Assembly (NCBI GenBank): GCA_964614245.1
Contig: CAZTKU010000203.1
Span: 1-5,038 of the forward strand
Length of the DNA: 5,038 nt
Source: VGWB01 sp964614245
GTDB taxonomy: Bacteria; Bacteroidota; Ignavibacteria; UBA10030
Reading direction: 5' to 3'
Shown here: positions 1 to 4,955 of the stretch, one piece after another
How the letters are laid out: each line of letters starts with the position of its first letter
Numbering within the stretch: position 1 is the first letter of the stretch
Made by a program: the position numbers and the translations under genes
The notes under the pieces: model-generated
What the model saw: only the letters and a program-made list of their open reading frames with translations
Databases searched by the model: none
Told to the model about the DNA's origin: nothing

Positions 1-576
1 CAAGCCTTTCTCATCTCCGTATGTTTGGTGAGCTTGAATGAAGGATTCTTTGGATCCAAACCAGTCGAGGACTTCTTTTCTCCTCAAGAATGTAGGTTCA
101 GCCGATAGAAACATTTGATATGATGAATAGAGGTACGATTCGAAGTGTTTGACAAACCCGTGCCGCTGAGGATTCAAATGAATGTAGAGAACAAGCCGCA
201 TGAAGTAACTTTCTGAAGCTACTTCGATTCGCCCAAAGGGTCGTTGAAACAACGCTCCTGTTCGGTGGTATGCGTTATTGACTGATTTTGCATAGGCGTT
301 GAAAAGGTTCGAGAACTTTCGCGATGGATCGAAGCTCACTGTCGATAGCGTGGAATGGGCTGGCGTCTCTGATTCGTCCTTGATCCTTACCAAGATATGA
401 AAATGATTTCTCATCAGTGAGTAAGCGTAAGTCTCGGCGACGGGAGGGATGTATTTCGCATAGAGCCGCAGGAAGTAGGCATAATTCCTGTCTTCAATGA
501 ATACGTTCTCACGGTTATTTCCGCGATTATATATATGGTAGAACTTCCCAAGTTCCAGTTTATGGAAGTCTTTCAT
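1..576 (-). CDS. REP-associated tyrosine transposase (Y1/HUH, IS200-like), 3' end cut by window edge
   Basis: This frame is open from an ATG at 574-576 to the left edge (192 codons) with no stop, so the C-terminus is outside the window. The protein reads as a Y1-type single-strand transposase of the RAYT group. It starts with the family's opening (FYHIYNRGNNRENVF, residues 12-26), has the metal-binding HUH pair H58-F59-H60 in RNHFHILV, then LFQRPFGRIEV (109-119), and Y131 in LYIHLNP as the likely nucleophile, followed by a YLYSSY segment (148-153). These enzymes nick and join single-stranded DNA at hairpin (REP-like) sequences. A good Shine-Dalgarno (AGGAAGGA, 581-588) lies 4 nt before the ATG and supports this start. 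A perfect inverted repeat sits 29 nt upstream of it. Base composition is lower in GC than the neighbours: 25 of 60 in the first line, against 36 of 60 at 4081-4140. The family call is firm; whether the copy is active is unknown. Confidence 0.93.
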   Translation of the reverse strand, partial: MKDFHKLELGKFYHIYNRGNNRENVFIEDRNYAYFLRLYAKYIPPVAETYAYSLMRNHFHILVRIKDESETPAHSTLSTVSFDPSRKFSNLFNAYAKSVNNAYHRTGALFQRPFGRIEVASESYFMRLVLYIHLNPQRHGFVKHFESYLYSSYQMFLSAEPTFLRRKEVLDWFGSKESFIQAHQTYGDEKGL

Positions 577-605
577 TGTTTCCTTCCTACCGTTCTCCTG
601 TCTTC

Positions 606-638
606 AGACCTGACAGGTTTTAGAAGCCTGTCAGGTCT
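606..638. repeat. REP-like perfect inverted repeat between transposase and response regulator
   Basis: AGACCTGACAGG at 606-617 is the exact reverse complement of CCTGTCAGGTCT at 627-638, with a 9-nt spacer. Adding a T-G wobble and two A-T pairs extends the stem to about 15 bp around a TAG loop. Each arm holds the near-palindrome CCTGWCAGG. A third CCTGTC copy at 597-602 pairs with GACAGG at 612-617, so a second, mutually exclusive hairpin is possible; the three half-sites lie exactly 15 nt apart. It lies upstream of a REP-type transposase gene, which is where the hairpin substrates of such enzymes are usually found. No T-tract follows on either strand, so it does not look like an intrinsic terminator, although it could impede RNA polymerase or protect the 3' end of the operon mRNA. 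Confidence 0.85.
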
Positions 639-640
639 TG

Positions 641-1381
641 CTACAACAGCCCTTTCAGTTTCTCATATCCCGTCCTGCTCACGGGCAGCTTCGTTCCATC
701 CTTCAAGACCGCCATCCGGCTGTCCTTGGCGTAGAGTTCGAGACGAGCCAGGCGATCGACGTTGAGAATGTACGAGCGGTGGATTCGAACGAACCGCTTC
801 TGATCGAGAGAGGATTCGAGTTCCGTGAGCCGCTGCTGCTTCAGGTGCGTTTTTCCCTCAGACCTGATCGCAATGTAATCATCCTGCGCTTCGACATAAT
901 CGATTCGGTCGATGGGAAGAACGTGCACCTTGGATCCTTCGCGCACCAGGACTCGTTCGAGAGGAACATCGCGCGGACGAGCGTCGGCCAGAACCTCGCT
1001 GAACGACGCGGGTTCATGCTGTGCGATCTTCGATCGGGCTCGCCCAAGCGCTTCATCAAAGCGCTGTTTCGTGAAAGGCTTCAGCAAATAGTCAATCGCG
1101 TGCACCTCGAATGCTCTCACGGCGTACTGGTCATAGGCTGTCACAAAAATGACGGAGAGGTTCTTATCAACAAGCTCAAGAACTTCCAAGCCGGTGAGCT
1201 TCGGCATTTGAATGTCGAGGAAGATAAGATCGGGCTTTAGCTCGGTTATCGCTTTCACTGCTTCAAAGCCGTTCGAGCATTCAGCGATGATCTCGATATC
1301 AGAGTGCGGGGTGAGGAACTCGCGCACGATGCCGCGCGCGAGCTCTTCATCGTCAACGATGACGGAACGGATCGTTTGCAT
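641..1381 (-). CDS. LytTR-family response regulator (LytR/AlgR/YehT type)
   Basis: The 246-aa protein has the standard two-domain layout. The N-terminal receiver (about residues 3-120) carries the acidic pair D10-D11, the phospho-acceptor D56 in LIFLDIQMP, T81 in VIFVTAYDQYA and the conserved lysine K101 in YLLKPF. The C-terminal LytTR DNA-binding domain (about 140-246) shows IDRIDYVEAQDDYI and FVRIHRSYILNVDRL. Phosphorylation by the upstream kinase should promote binding to direct repeats in promoters. The gene follows the kinase after 77 nt, a wider gap than elsewhere in the operon. The start is placed by the receiver opening IRSVIVDDE. No Shine-Dalgarno is visible, and a TATCTTTG box ends 7 nt before the ATG, so an additional near-leaderless transcript is possible. 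Typical length and all key residues present; the target genes cannot be read from the sequence. Confidence 0.96.
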   Translation of the reverse strand: MQTIRSVIVDDEELARGIVREFLTPHSDIEIIAECSNGFEAVKAITELKPDLIFLDIQMPKLTGLEVLELVDKNLSVIFVTAYDQYAVRAFEVHAIDYLLKPFTKQRFDEALGRARSKIAQHEPASFSEVLADARPRDVPLERVLVREGSKVHVLPIDRIDYVEAQDDYIAIRSEGKTHLKQQRLTELESSLDQKRFVRIHRSYILNVDRLARLELYAKDSRMAVLKDGTKLPVSRTGYEKLKGLL

Positions 1382-1388
1382 CGATATT

Positions 1389-1396
1389 CAAAGATA
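1389..1396 (-). promoter_or_regulatory. candidate internal promoter (TAnnTTTG-type -7 box) before the response regulator
   Basis: Read on the minus strand the site is TATCTTTG, an exact match to the Bacteroidota -7 consensus TAnnTTTG. A TTG at 1418-1420 lies 21 nt upstream, within the range for a -33 element. The predicted transcription start would be only a few bases before, or at, the ATG at 1381, giving a near-leaderless mRNA. It could let the regulator be made independently of the kinase. This rests on a short motif and an uncertain taxonomic assignment. Confidence 0.35.
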
Positions 1397-1416
1397 CAAA
1401 AAGAGGCGGAAATCCG

Positions 1417-1429
1417 ACAACTGAGTTGT
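1417..1429. promoter_or_regulatory. 13-bp dyad in the kinase-regulator gap, possible operator
   Basis: ACAACT-G-AGTTGT is a perfect 6-bp inverted repeat about one base. It overlaps the candidate -33 position of the internal promoter, where a bound protein could block or assist polymerase. The arms are short and no matching site was found elsewhere in the window, so the functional call is weak. Confidence 0.25.
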
Positions 1430-1458
1430 GTAAAGCAACGGGGAGGGAGAGGTGAAGG

Positions 1459-2580
1459 CTACTTACCGGAAACGTCGGTCAGTCCATTGCCATTTTCGGC
1501 TTTCTGGCGGTTTGAAAACGCCCGGCTTGTCTGGGCCGGGAGGGAGAGCTCAGCAATGAAGCAACCGTCCTTCTCTTCAGTGCGGAGATCGGCGTCCGTC
1601 TCATAAATGGCTCTCAATCGCTTCCTGATGTTCTCGAGTCCGAACCCTGTTCTTCGACTCTTCGTCCGATCAGCATCGACGGGGTTTTCCAACTGGATGC
1701 GGAGAACGCTCCCGCTCCAGTCAGCCAGCAGCCGTATCGTCCCGCCGCCAACGAGCTGAGCTATGCCATGGTGAATAGCGTTTTCGACAAGCGGCTGAAG
1801 AATAAGGGGAGGGACAAGGCAGTCTTTGCACGGCTCGCCGATCGATTGCTCCACTCTGAGGCGTGGGCCGAATCGGATCTGTTCAATCTCGAGAAAGTTC
1901 AGTGTCAGAGAAACCTCTTCCTCGAGCCGTATGAGCTCCTGGGTGCCCACGCGCAAGCTTCTTCTGAGGAAATCTGCCAGCCGCAGGGTCATGGTACGGG
2001 CCGCGGCGGGGTTCTGCGTGGTCAGGGCACTGATGGAGTTCAGGCTGTTGAAGAGAAAGTGCGGATTGATTTGTGCGCGGAGCGCCTTCAATTCGGCCTC
2101 TTGAGCCAGTATGCGCGATTGGAGCTCGCGTTGCTCTGCCACCTTTGTCGCTTCGAAGGTGATGATGAGGTAGTGAACTGCGACGGTCAGCGTGAAGAGG
2201 ATGAAGCCGACTCCGACGAGGAGAGGGGTTTTGGCGGTGAACCGAGCGCTGAGAGGAGCGAATAACGAGAGGCGCTCGAGGAGCAGAGTCCAGCCGTTGC
2301 CGATGAGGATCCACAAAGAGCTCATGAGGAAGCCGGCAATGACATACAGAAGCAGCAGCTGCGCATAACCCGTCTTGTGCAGTGGGAACACCCGACACAT
2401 GTACCACGACGAGAGGCAAATAGTCCCGTACAGCAGGGTCAGCGGTACCGCAACAGCAAGCGACTCCGTCCACAGAAAGTCCTTCGGCACCGCGAGCACT
2501 GCGGCGAGCATTCCCCCAAAGATGAGCCACGCGAGCATGTAGATCGCAAGCCGCTCTTGATTTGCGAGGATGGGATGCAT
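1459..2580 (-). CDS. LytS/YehU-type sensor histidine kinase (HisKA_5 plus HATPase_c)
   Basis: The 373-aa inner-membrane kinase starts with about four hydrophobic helices (roughly residues 12-32, 41-63, 72-100 and 118-142) and has no large extracytoplasmic sensor domain. A short coiled linker (145-168) leads to the HisKA_5 motif AQINPHFLFNSLNSIS, with H174 as the phospho-acceptor. The ATPase domain shows an N box (QPLVENAIHHG, 262-272) and a G box (GFGLENIRKRL, 312-322). About 25 residues of low-complexity polar tail follow the catalytic domain. A CKDC pair (C251, C254) lies just ahead of the N box. The gene begins 3 nt after the LiaF-like gene, with no clear Shine-Dalgarno, which suggests translational coupling. 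The cognate partner is almost certainly the LytTR regulator downstream. With few loops for ligand binding, sensing may depend on the two upstream membrane proteins; that is inference. Confidence 0.95.
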   Translation of the reverse strand: MHPILANQERLAIYMLAWLIFGGMLAAVLAVPKDFLWTESLAVAVPLTLLYGTICLSSWYMCRVFPLHKTGYAQLLLLYVIAGFLMSSLWILIGNGWTLLLERLSLFAPLSARFTAKTPLLVGVGFILFTLTVAVHYLIITFEATKVAEQRELQSRILAQEAELKALRAQINPHFLFNSLNSISALTTQNPAAARTMTLRLADFLRRSLRVGTQELIRLEEEVSLTLNFLEIEQIRFGPRLRVEQSIGEPCKDCLVPPLILQPLVENAIHHGIAQLVGGGTIRLLADWSGSVLRIQLENPVDADRTKSRRTGFGLENIRKRLRAIYETDADLRTEEKDGCFIAELSLPAQTSRAFSNRQKAENGNGLTDVSGK

Positions 2581-2583
2581 TGT

Positions 2584-3294
2584 CTAGTTCTTGATCTCGA
2601 CGCCGCCCATGACAGCATAGCCTTTGATGATCAATCGCTTCCGCGCCTCACCCTTGGGTGGACGCGAGTTGTCTTCATATCCTCCTAATACAGGAATCCC
2701 TTCAACCACAACGGACCAGTCTTCCGGGACACTCACCTCGATTCCACCCCAGAAGGCAAAGAGATCCAGCACAGCGTCTCCCTCTTTGATGGAGGCCTGG
2801 CGGAGATCGATCTCGCACCCGCCCATGATGGCCGTTGCTTCTCCGCCCCGGAAGTCCTGCGAATCATTTGTGCGTTTGAGCCCCCCCAGGAGCGCGAAGG
2901 CGCTGATCGTTGAATTGCTGTCAGCAGCTATGCCGGACGAGCCCACGGCGAGTTCGTGCCGGCGTCGCGTGCTGCGAAGCATCAAGCTGACACCGATGAA
3001 GACCAGGATAAGGGGCCACAGATCCCAGAAATAGACGTGGATCACGTAGAGTTTGTTGAGGAGCAGAATGCCGCCGATGAGGACCCACAGTGCACCCCAG
3101 ATTTTCCCGGCGGGAGTCTCGCAGACGACGATGCGGTAGAGTCCATAGATGATCAACAGGACCGGCCAGAATTGTAGGAATTCTCCGGCATCCAAGATGC
3201 CGAGATTGTCGAGTGTGAACACCACTCCGAGGAGTACGACGATCGACCCCAAGACAAGTTGAGAGCCGAGGTGATACGAGCTTCTTTTCTCCAT
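2584..3294 (-). CDS. LiaF-like membrane protein: four-helix TM module plus C-terminal glycine-rich repeat domain
   Basis: The 236-aa protein has two parts. Residues 1-108 form a LiaI/LiaF-type transmembrane module (PF18917-like) with helices near 12-30, 41-58, 66-82 and 88-106 and conserved LDN (28-30) and WP (43-44, 93-94) marks. After an RSTRRRHE basic stretch, residues 130-236 resemble the LiaF C-terminal domain. It contains five copies of a hydrophobic-GG motif: ALLGGLK, AIMGGCEID, AFWGGIEVS, PVLGGYED and AVMGGVEI, as expected for a stacked beta-strand repeat. In Firmicutes, LiaF restrains the kinase LiaS until envelope stress; a comparable role on the adjacent LytS-type kinase is inferred. 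The gene follows its shorter paralogue by 4 nt, with an AAAGGA Shine-Dalgarno inside the end of that gene. A run of seven G (coding strand) interrupts codons 136-138. The fold is well supported, the role less so. Confidence 0.85.
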   Translation of the reverse strand: MEKRSSYHLGSQLVLGSIVVLLGVVFTLDNLGILDAGEFLQFWPVLLIIYGLYRIVVCETPAGKIWGALWVLIGGILLLNKLYVIHVYFWDLWPLILVFIGVSLMLRSTRRRHELAVGSSGIAADSNSTISAFALLGGLKRTNDSQDFRGGEATAIMGGCEIDLRQASIKEGDAVLDLFAFWGGIEVSVPEDWSVVVEGIPVLGGYEDNSRPPKGEARKRLIIKGYAVMGGVEIKN

Positions 3295-3298
3295 AGTT

Positions 3299-3661
3299 CT
3301 AGTCCTTTGCGAATTTGCGTCCTGGTTCAGGGATGAGGGATTTCCAAATCATGCCGATTCCTGCGCCGATCAGCAGGATAGGCCACGAGTCGCGGAACGT
3401 AAGGCCAAAGATATGCGCCACCGAAACGAATAACCACAAGCCGATGAAGGTCCACCAGAAGCCTCTCCGGCGTTCCCAGGAATTCTCGGCCTGAACGATC
3501 TTACTGAGGCCCATTGCCACAAAAATCAATGGCCAGTACCGCCACACCGGGCCGACATCAATCAGGTCGAAATTGTCCAACAAGAACACGATCCCAAGAA
3601 GAAGAACTGTAGCACCGATGACGACCTGCCAGGTCATTCGGGAAGATTTCATTTCATCCAT
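3299..3661 (-). CDS. small four-helix membrane protein, LiaI/LiaF-like TM module (DUF5668-like)
   Basis: This 120-aa protein consists almost entirely of the same membrane module found at the N-terminus of the next gene. It aligns to it without gaps over about residues 12-108: both have LDN at 28-30, WP at 43-44 and WP at 93-94. Predicted helices are near 12-30, 42-57, 68-84 and 91-107, and both ends are charged and probably cytoplasmic. It lacks the C-terminal repeat domain. It is the first gene of the signalling operon, with the next gene 4 nt downstream. AGGAGA at 3667-3672, 5 nt before the ATG, supports the upstream of the two possible methionines (M1 rather than M4). A role as a partner or competitor of the LiaF-like protein in the membrane is inferred. 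By position it corresponds to LiaI in the lia operon. Confidence 0.85.
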   Translation of the reverse strand: MDEMKSSRMTWQVVIGATVLLLGIVFLLDNFDLIDVGPVWRYWPLIFVAMGLSKIVQAENSWERRRGFWWTFIGLWLFVSVAHIFGLTFRDSWPILLIGAGIGMIWKSLIPEPGRKFAKD

Positions 3662-3666
3662 ACGAT

Positions 3667-3672
3667 TCTCCT
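3667..3672 (-). promoter_or_regulatory. ribosome binding site of the first operon gene
   Basis: AGGAGA on the minus strand sits 5 nt from the ATG at 3661. It decides between the two nearby methionines in favour of the first. It is the best Shine-Dalgarno in the four-gene operon; the kinase and regulator genes have weak ones or none. Confidence 0.8.
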
Positions 3673-3688
3673 GTCAAACTGTTCACCT

Positions 3689-3696
3689 TAAAGATA
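3689..3696 (-). promoter_or_regulatory. candidate promoter (-7 box TATCTTTA) of the LiaF/LytS/LytTR operon
   Basis: On the minus strand TATCTTTA matches seven of eight positions of TAnnTTTG, counting the n positions, and the same TATCTTT core recurs upstream of the response regulator. It lies 27 nt before the ATG at 3661, leaving room for a short leader with the AGGAGA site. No clear TTTG-type -33 element stands at the expected distance, so the promoter may depend on an activator. Confidence 0.4.
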
Positions 3697-3726
3697 CTTG
3701 ACCTGAGCCCAATTGTTGCAGCGTTT

Positions 3727-3762
3727 TCGGCAAATGGAGGTCCAGGGTCGGTGAATGGAGAT
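3727..3762 (-). promoter_or_regulatory. 15-bp direct repeat with 21-bp period, candidate LytTR operator
   Basis: On the minus strand ATCTCCATTCACCGA (3762-3748) and ACCTCCATTTGCCGA (3741-3727) agree at 12 of 15 positions and repeat every 21 bp, two helical turns. LytTR proteins such as AgrA, AlgR and YehT bind pairs of short direct repeats with about this period. The repeat lies 30-65 bp upstream of the candidate -7 box, a usual place for an activator site, and directly ahead of an operon that encodes a LytTR regulator. Part of it is also enclosed by an inverted repeat, TTCGGC (3726-3731) and GCCGAA (3770-3775). The match is by architecture, not by a known consensus for this regulator. Confidence 0.45.
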
Positions 3763-3776
3763 TGGATAAGCCGAAT

Positions 3777-4373
3777 CTACGCCTTTGAAGAAGAAAAGAA
3801 CTGTTCCTTGTCGGCAAGAGTATCAATATCAACGCTCCCGCCCGGAAATAGAATGGCCGTGACCTGATCGAGGTTCTGCGTAATCAACTGCTTCGCTCCC
3901 CGGTCTCCTTGGAGGCGAAGCAGCTCCGGAAAGAAGAAGCGGGCAAACAGGACGGGCACACCAAGCGTGCCGCCGTATTCGCAGGCGACGATCGGTTTCC
4001 CCGTCGCGGTGTAAGCATTGACCATCTCGTTGAGAACGTACGCTGTGATCAGAGGTTGGTCGCACAGGAGAATCAGCGCGGCATCGACAGATTGCGGTAG
4101 GGCGGAGATGCCGGCACGAATGGACGACGCTATTCCTTCGTTCCAGTTGGGATTATCGGCAAGATGGACGTCGAGGCCGCCGAGCTCGGCTTTCATTCGT
4201 TCTGCTTCAAACCCCAACACCACGTGCACTTCCGTGGCACTCGAGGCAAGCGCAGTCTCTGCCACATGGCGCAGCAGACTTCGACCACGGTAGCTCAGCA
4301 ACTGCTTTGAGGTACCGAGACGCGTCGAGCTGCCCGCGGCAAGGAGGATGGCAGCAATCGAGGTGCTTGACAT
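3777..4373 (-). CDS. MocA/MobA-like nucleotidyltransferase (NTP_transf_3 family)
   Basis: The 198-aa protein has the nucleotidyltransferase signature at its N-terminus: AAILLAAGSSTRLG and SKQLL (residues 7-26), where the glycine-rich loop binds the NTP. It continues with NPNWNEGIASSI (74-85), the metal-binding LLCDQPLI (102-109), GVPVLF (138-143), GDRGAK (156-161) and VDIDT near the end. This pattern fits the MocA/PucB branch, which transfers CMP to molybdopterin to mature xanthine dehydrogenase-type enzymes. Related family members act on other substrates, and no molybdoenzyme is in view, so the substrate is not settled. The frame is open further upstream, but the start at 4373 is chosen because the conserved motif begins just after it and because a longer version would overlap the DinB gene deeply. 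It follows that gene by 5 nt with a weak ribosome site, so coupled translation is likely. Confidence 0.88.
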   Translation of the reverse strand: MSSTSIAAILLAAGSSTRLGTSKQLLSYRGRSLLRHVAETALASSATEVHVVLGFEAERMKAELGGLDVHLADNPNWNEGIASSIRAGISALPQSVDAALILLCDQPLITAYVLNEMVNAYTATGKPIVACEYGGTLGVPVLFARFFFPELLRLQGDRGAKQLITQNLDQVTAILFPGGSVDIDTLADKEQFFSSSKA

Positions 4374-4378
4374 AGGCT

Positions 4379-4879
4379 CTACTTTTGTGGCGGCATGCCG
4401 AACTGCGACCACTCCTCGCGTGACGGTCCGTAGATGCCCGGCACTTTGAGCCCCGCCTGCCGCATCAGGACGGTCATTTGTGCACGATGGTGGATTTGGT
4501 GCTTCACCAGAGATGCAAGCGCGTAGCCGCGTTTCCATTTCTCTCCGTACATGTCAATCTCGTCGCGGAGCGAGCGGTCCGTCCATTTCAATTGAACGTC
4601 ATCGGCAATTGACTGCGATGCTGTCTCGTACGCGGCTGCAATCCCCGCCGCTTTTTCAGGCTGAGCCGCATCTTCTGCCGGCGCCTTGACGAACAGGCCG
4701 GTTTTTCCGCCCATCTCGCCGAGCGTCAGAACGATATGCCAGGCCAAATAGCCAAGCGAGCGGCCTTCTGCAGTCACCTTTTGTCCCAGGCATGCGTCGG
4801 TCAGGGCATTGAGTACTTTGAGCGTTGCTTCGCTCTCGTTTTTCCAATCGTCAACGAAATCTTGTATTGTTTGGTACAT
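4379..4879 (-). CDS. DinB/YfiT-like putative metalloenzyme
   Basis: The 166-aa protein matches the DinB/YfiT four-helix-bundle superfamily in length and layout. The three expected metal-ligand histidines are visible: H48 in LAWHIV, and H127 and H131 in VKHQIHHRAQMTVLMRQAG, the second giving the family's HxxxHRxQ pattern. The C-terminal segment VPGIYGPSREEW is also typical. Members include DNA-damage-inducible proteins and thiol transferases using bacillithiol or mycothiol; many have no known reaction, and the sequence here does not tell which applies. An AGGAGGAA site precedes the ATG by 7 nt, so it is probably the best-translated gene here. It is co-oriented with the MocA-like gene 5 nt downstream, but no functional link is evident. 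Confidence 0.9.
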   Translation of the reverse strand: MYQTIQDFVDDWKNESEATLKVLNALTDACLGQKVTAEGRSLGYLAWHIVLTLGEMGGKTGLFVKAPAEDAAQPEKAAGIAAAYETASQSIADDVQLKWTDRSLRDEIDMYGEKWKRGYALASLVKHQIHHRAQMTVLMRQAGLKVPGIYGPSREEWSQFGMPPQK

Positions 4880-4886
4880 CGTTCTG

Positions 4887-4894
4887 TTCCTCCT
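4887..4894 (-). promoter_or_regulatory. strong ribosome binding site of the DinB gene
   Basis: AGGAGGAA on the minus strand lies 7 nt from the ATG at 4879. A short inverted repeat (GAGGC-TCCA-GCCTC, 4900-4913) lies just upstream of it; a 5-bp stem that close could affect ribosome access, but it is too small to call a regulator. Confidence 0.75.
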
Positions 4895-4955
4895 GGTACG
4901 AGGCTGGAGCCTCTGGCTGTTCCGCTGCTGCCGAACGCTCTTTGTACGACGAGCA

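Noticed and set aside
606..638. Hairpin read as the intrinsic terminator of the signalling operon
   Set aside because: No U-tract follows the stem on either strand, and the palindrome is better explained by the adjacent REP-type transposase.
638..1240. 200-codon open frame on the plus strand opposite the response regulator
   Set aside because: It lies antisense to a gene with all receiver and LytTR motifs intact, shows no family motif of its own, and is explained by codon bias of the real gene.
1768..2265. 165-codon plus-strand frame opposite the histidine kinase
   Set aside because: Its composition is charged and repetitive with no recognisable domain, and the kinase on the other strand carries the H, N and G boxes.
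1883..2530. 215-codon minus-strand frame overlapping the kinase in another frame
   Set aside because: The Arg/Pro/His-rich low-complexity translation is typical of an out-of-frame reading of a GC-rich gene.
3669..3676. CCTGTCA near the small membrane gene as another copy of the REP-like palindrome
   Set aside because: Only one half-site of seven bases matches and there is no partner arm; it overlaps the ribosome binding site and is probably chance.
3726..3775. Inverted repeat TTCGGC/GCCGAA read as a terminator for the nucleotidyltransferase gene
   Set aside because: Six-base arms 38 nt apart with no T-tract do not make a terminator; the direct repeat between and across them is the stronger pattern.
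4374..4538. N-terminal extension of the nucleotidyltransferase to the ATG at 4538
   Set aside because: The extra 55 residues have no family counterpart and overlap the 3' part of the DinB gene out of frame; the start at 4373 places the conserved motif at the normal position.
4900..4913. GAGGC-TGGA-GCCTC small palindrome upstream of the DinB gene as a riboswitch or terminator
   Set aside because: A 5-bp stem is too short and is expected by chance in DNA of this composition.
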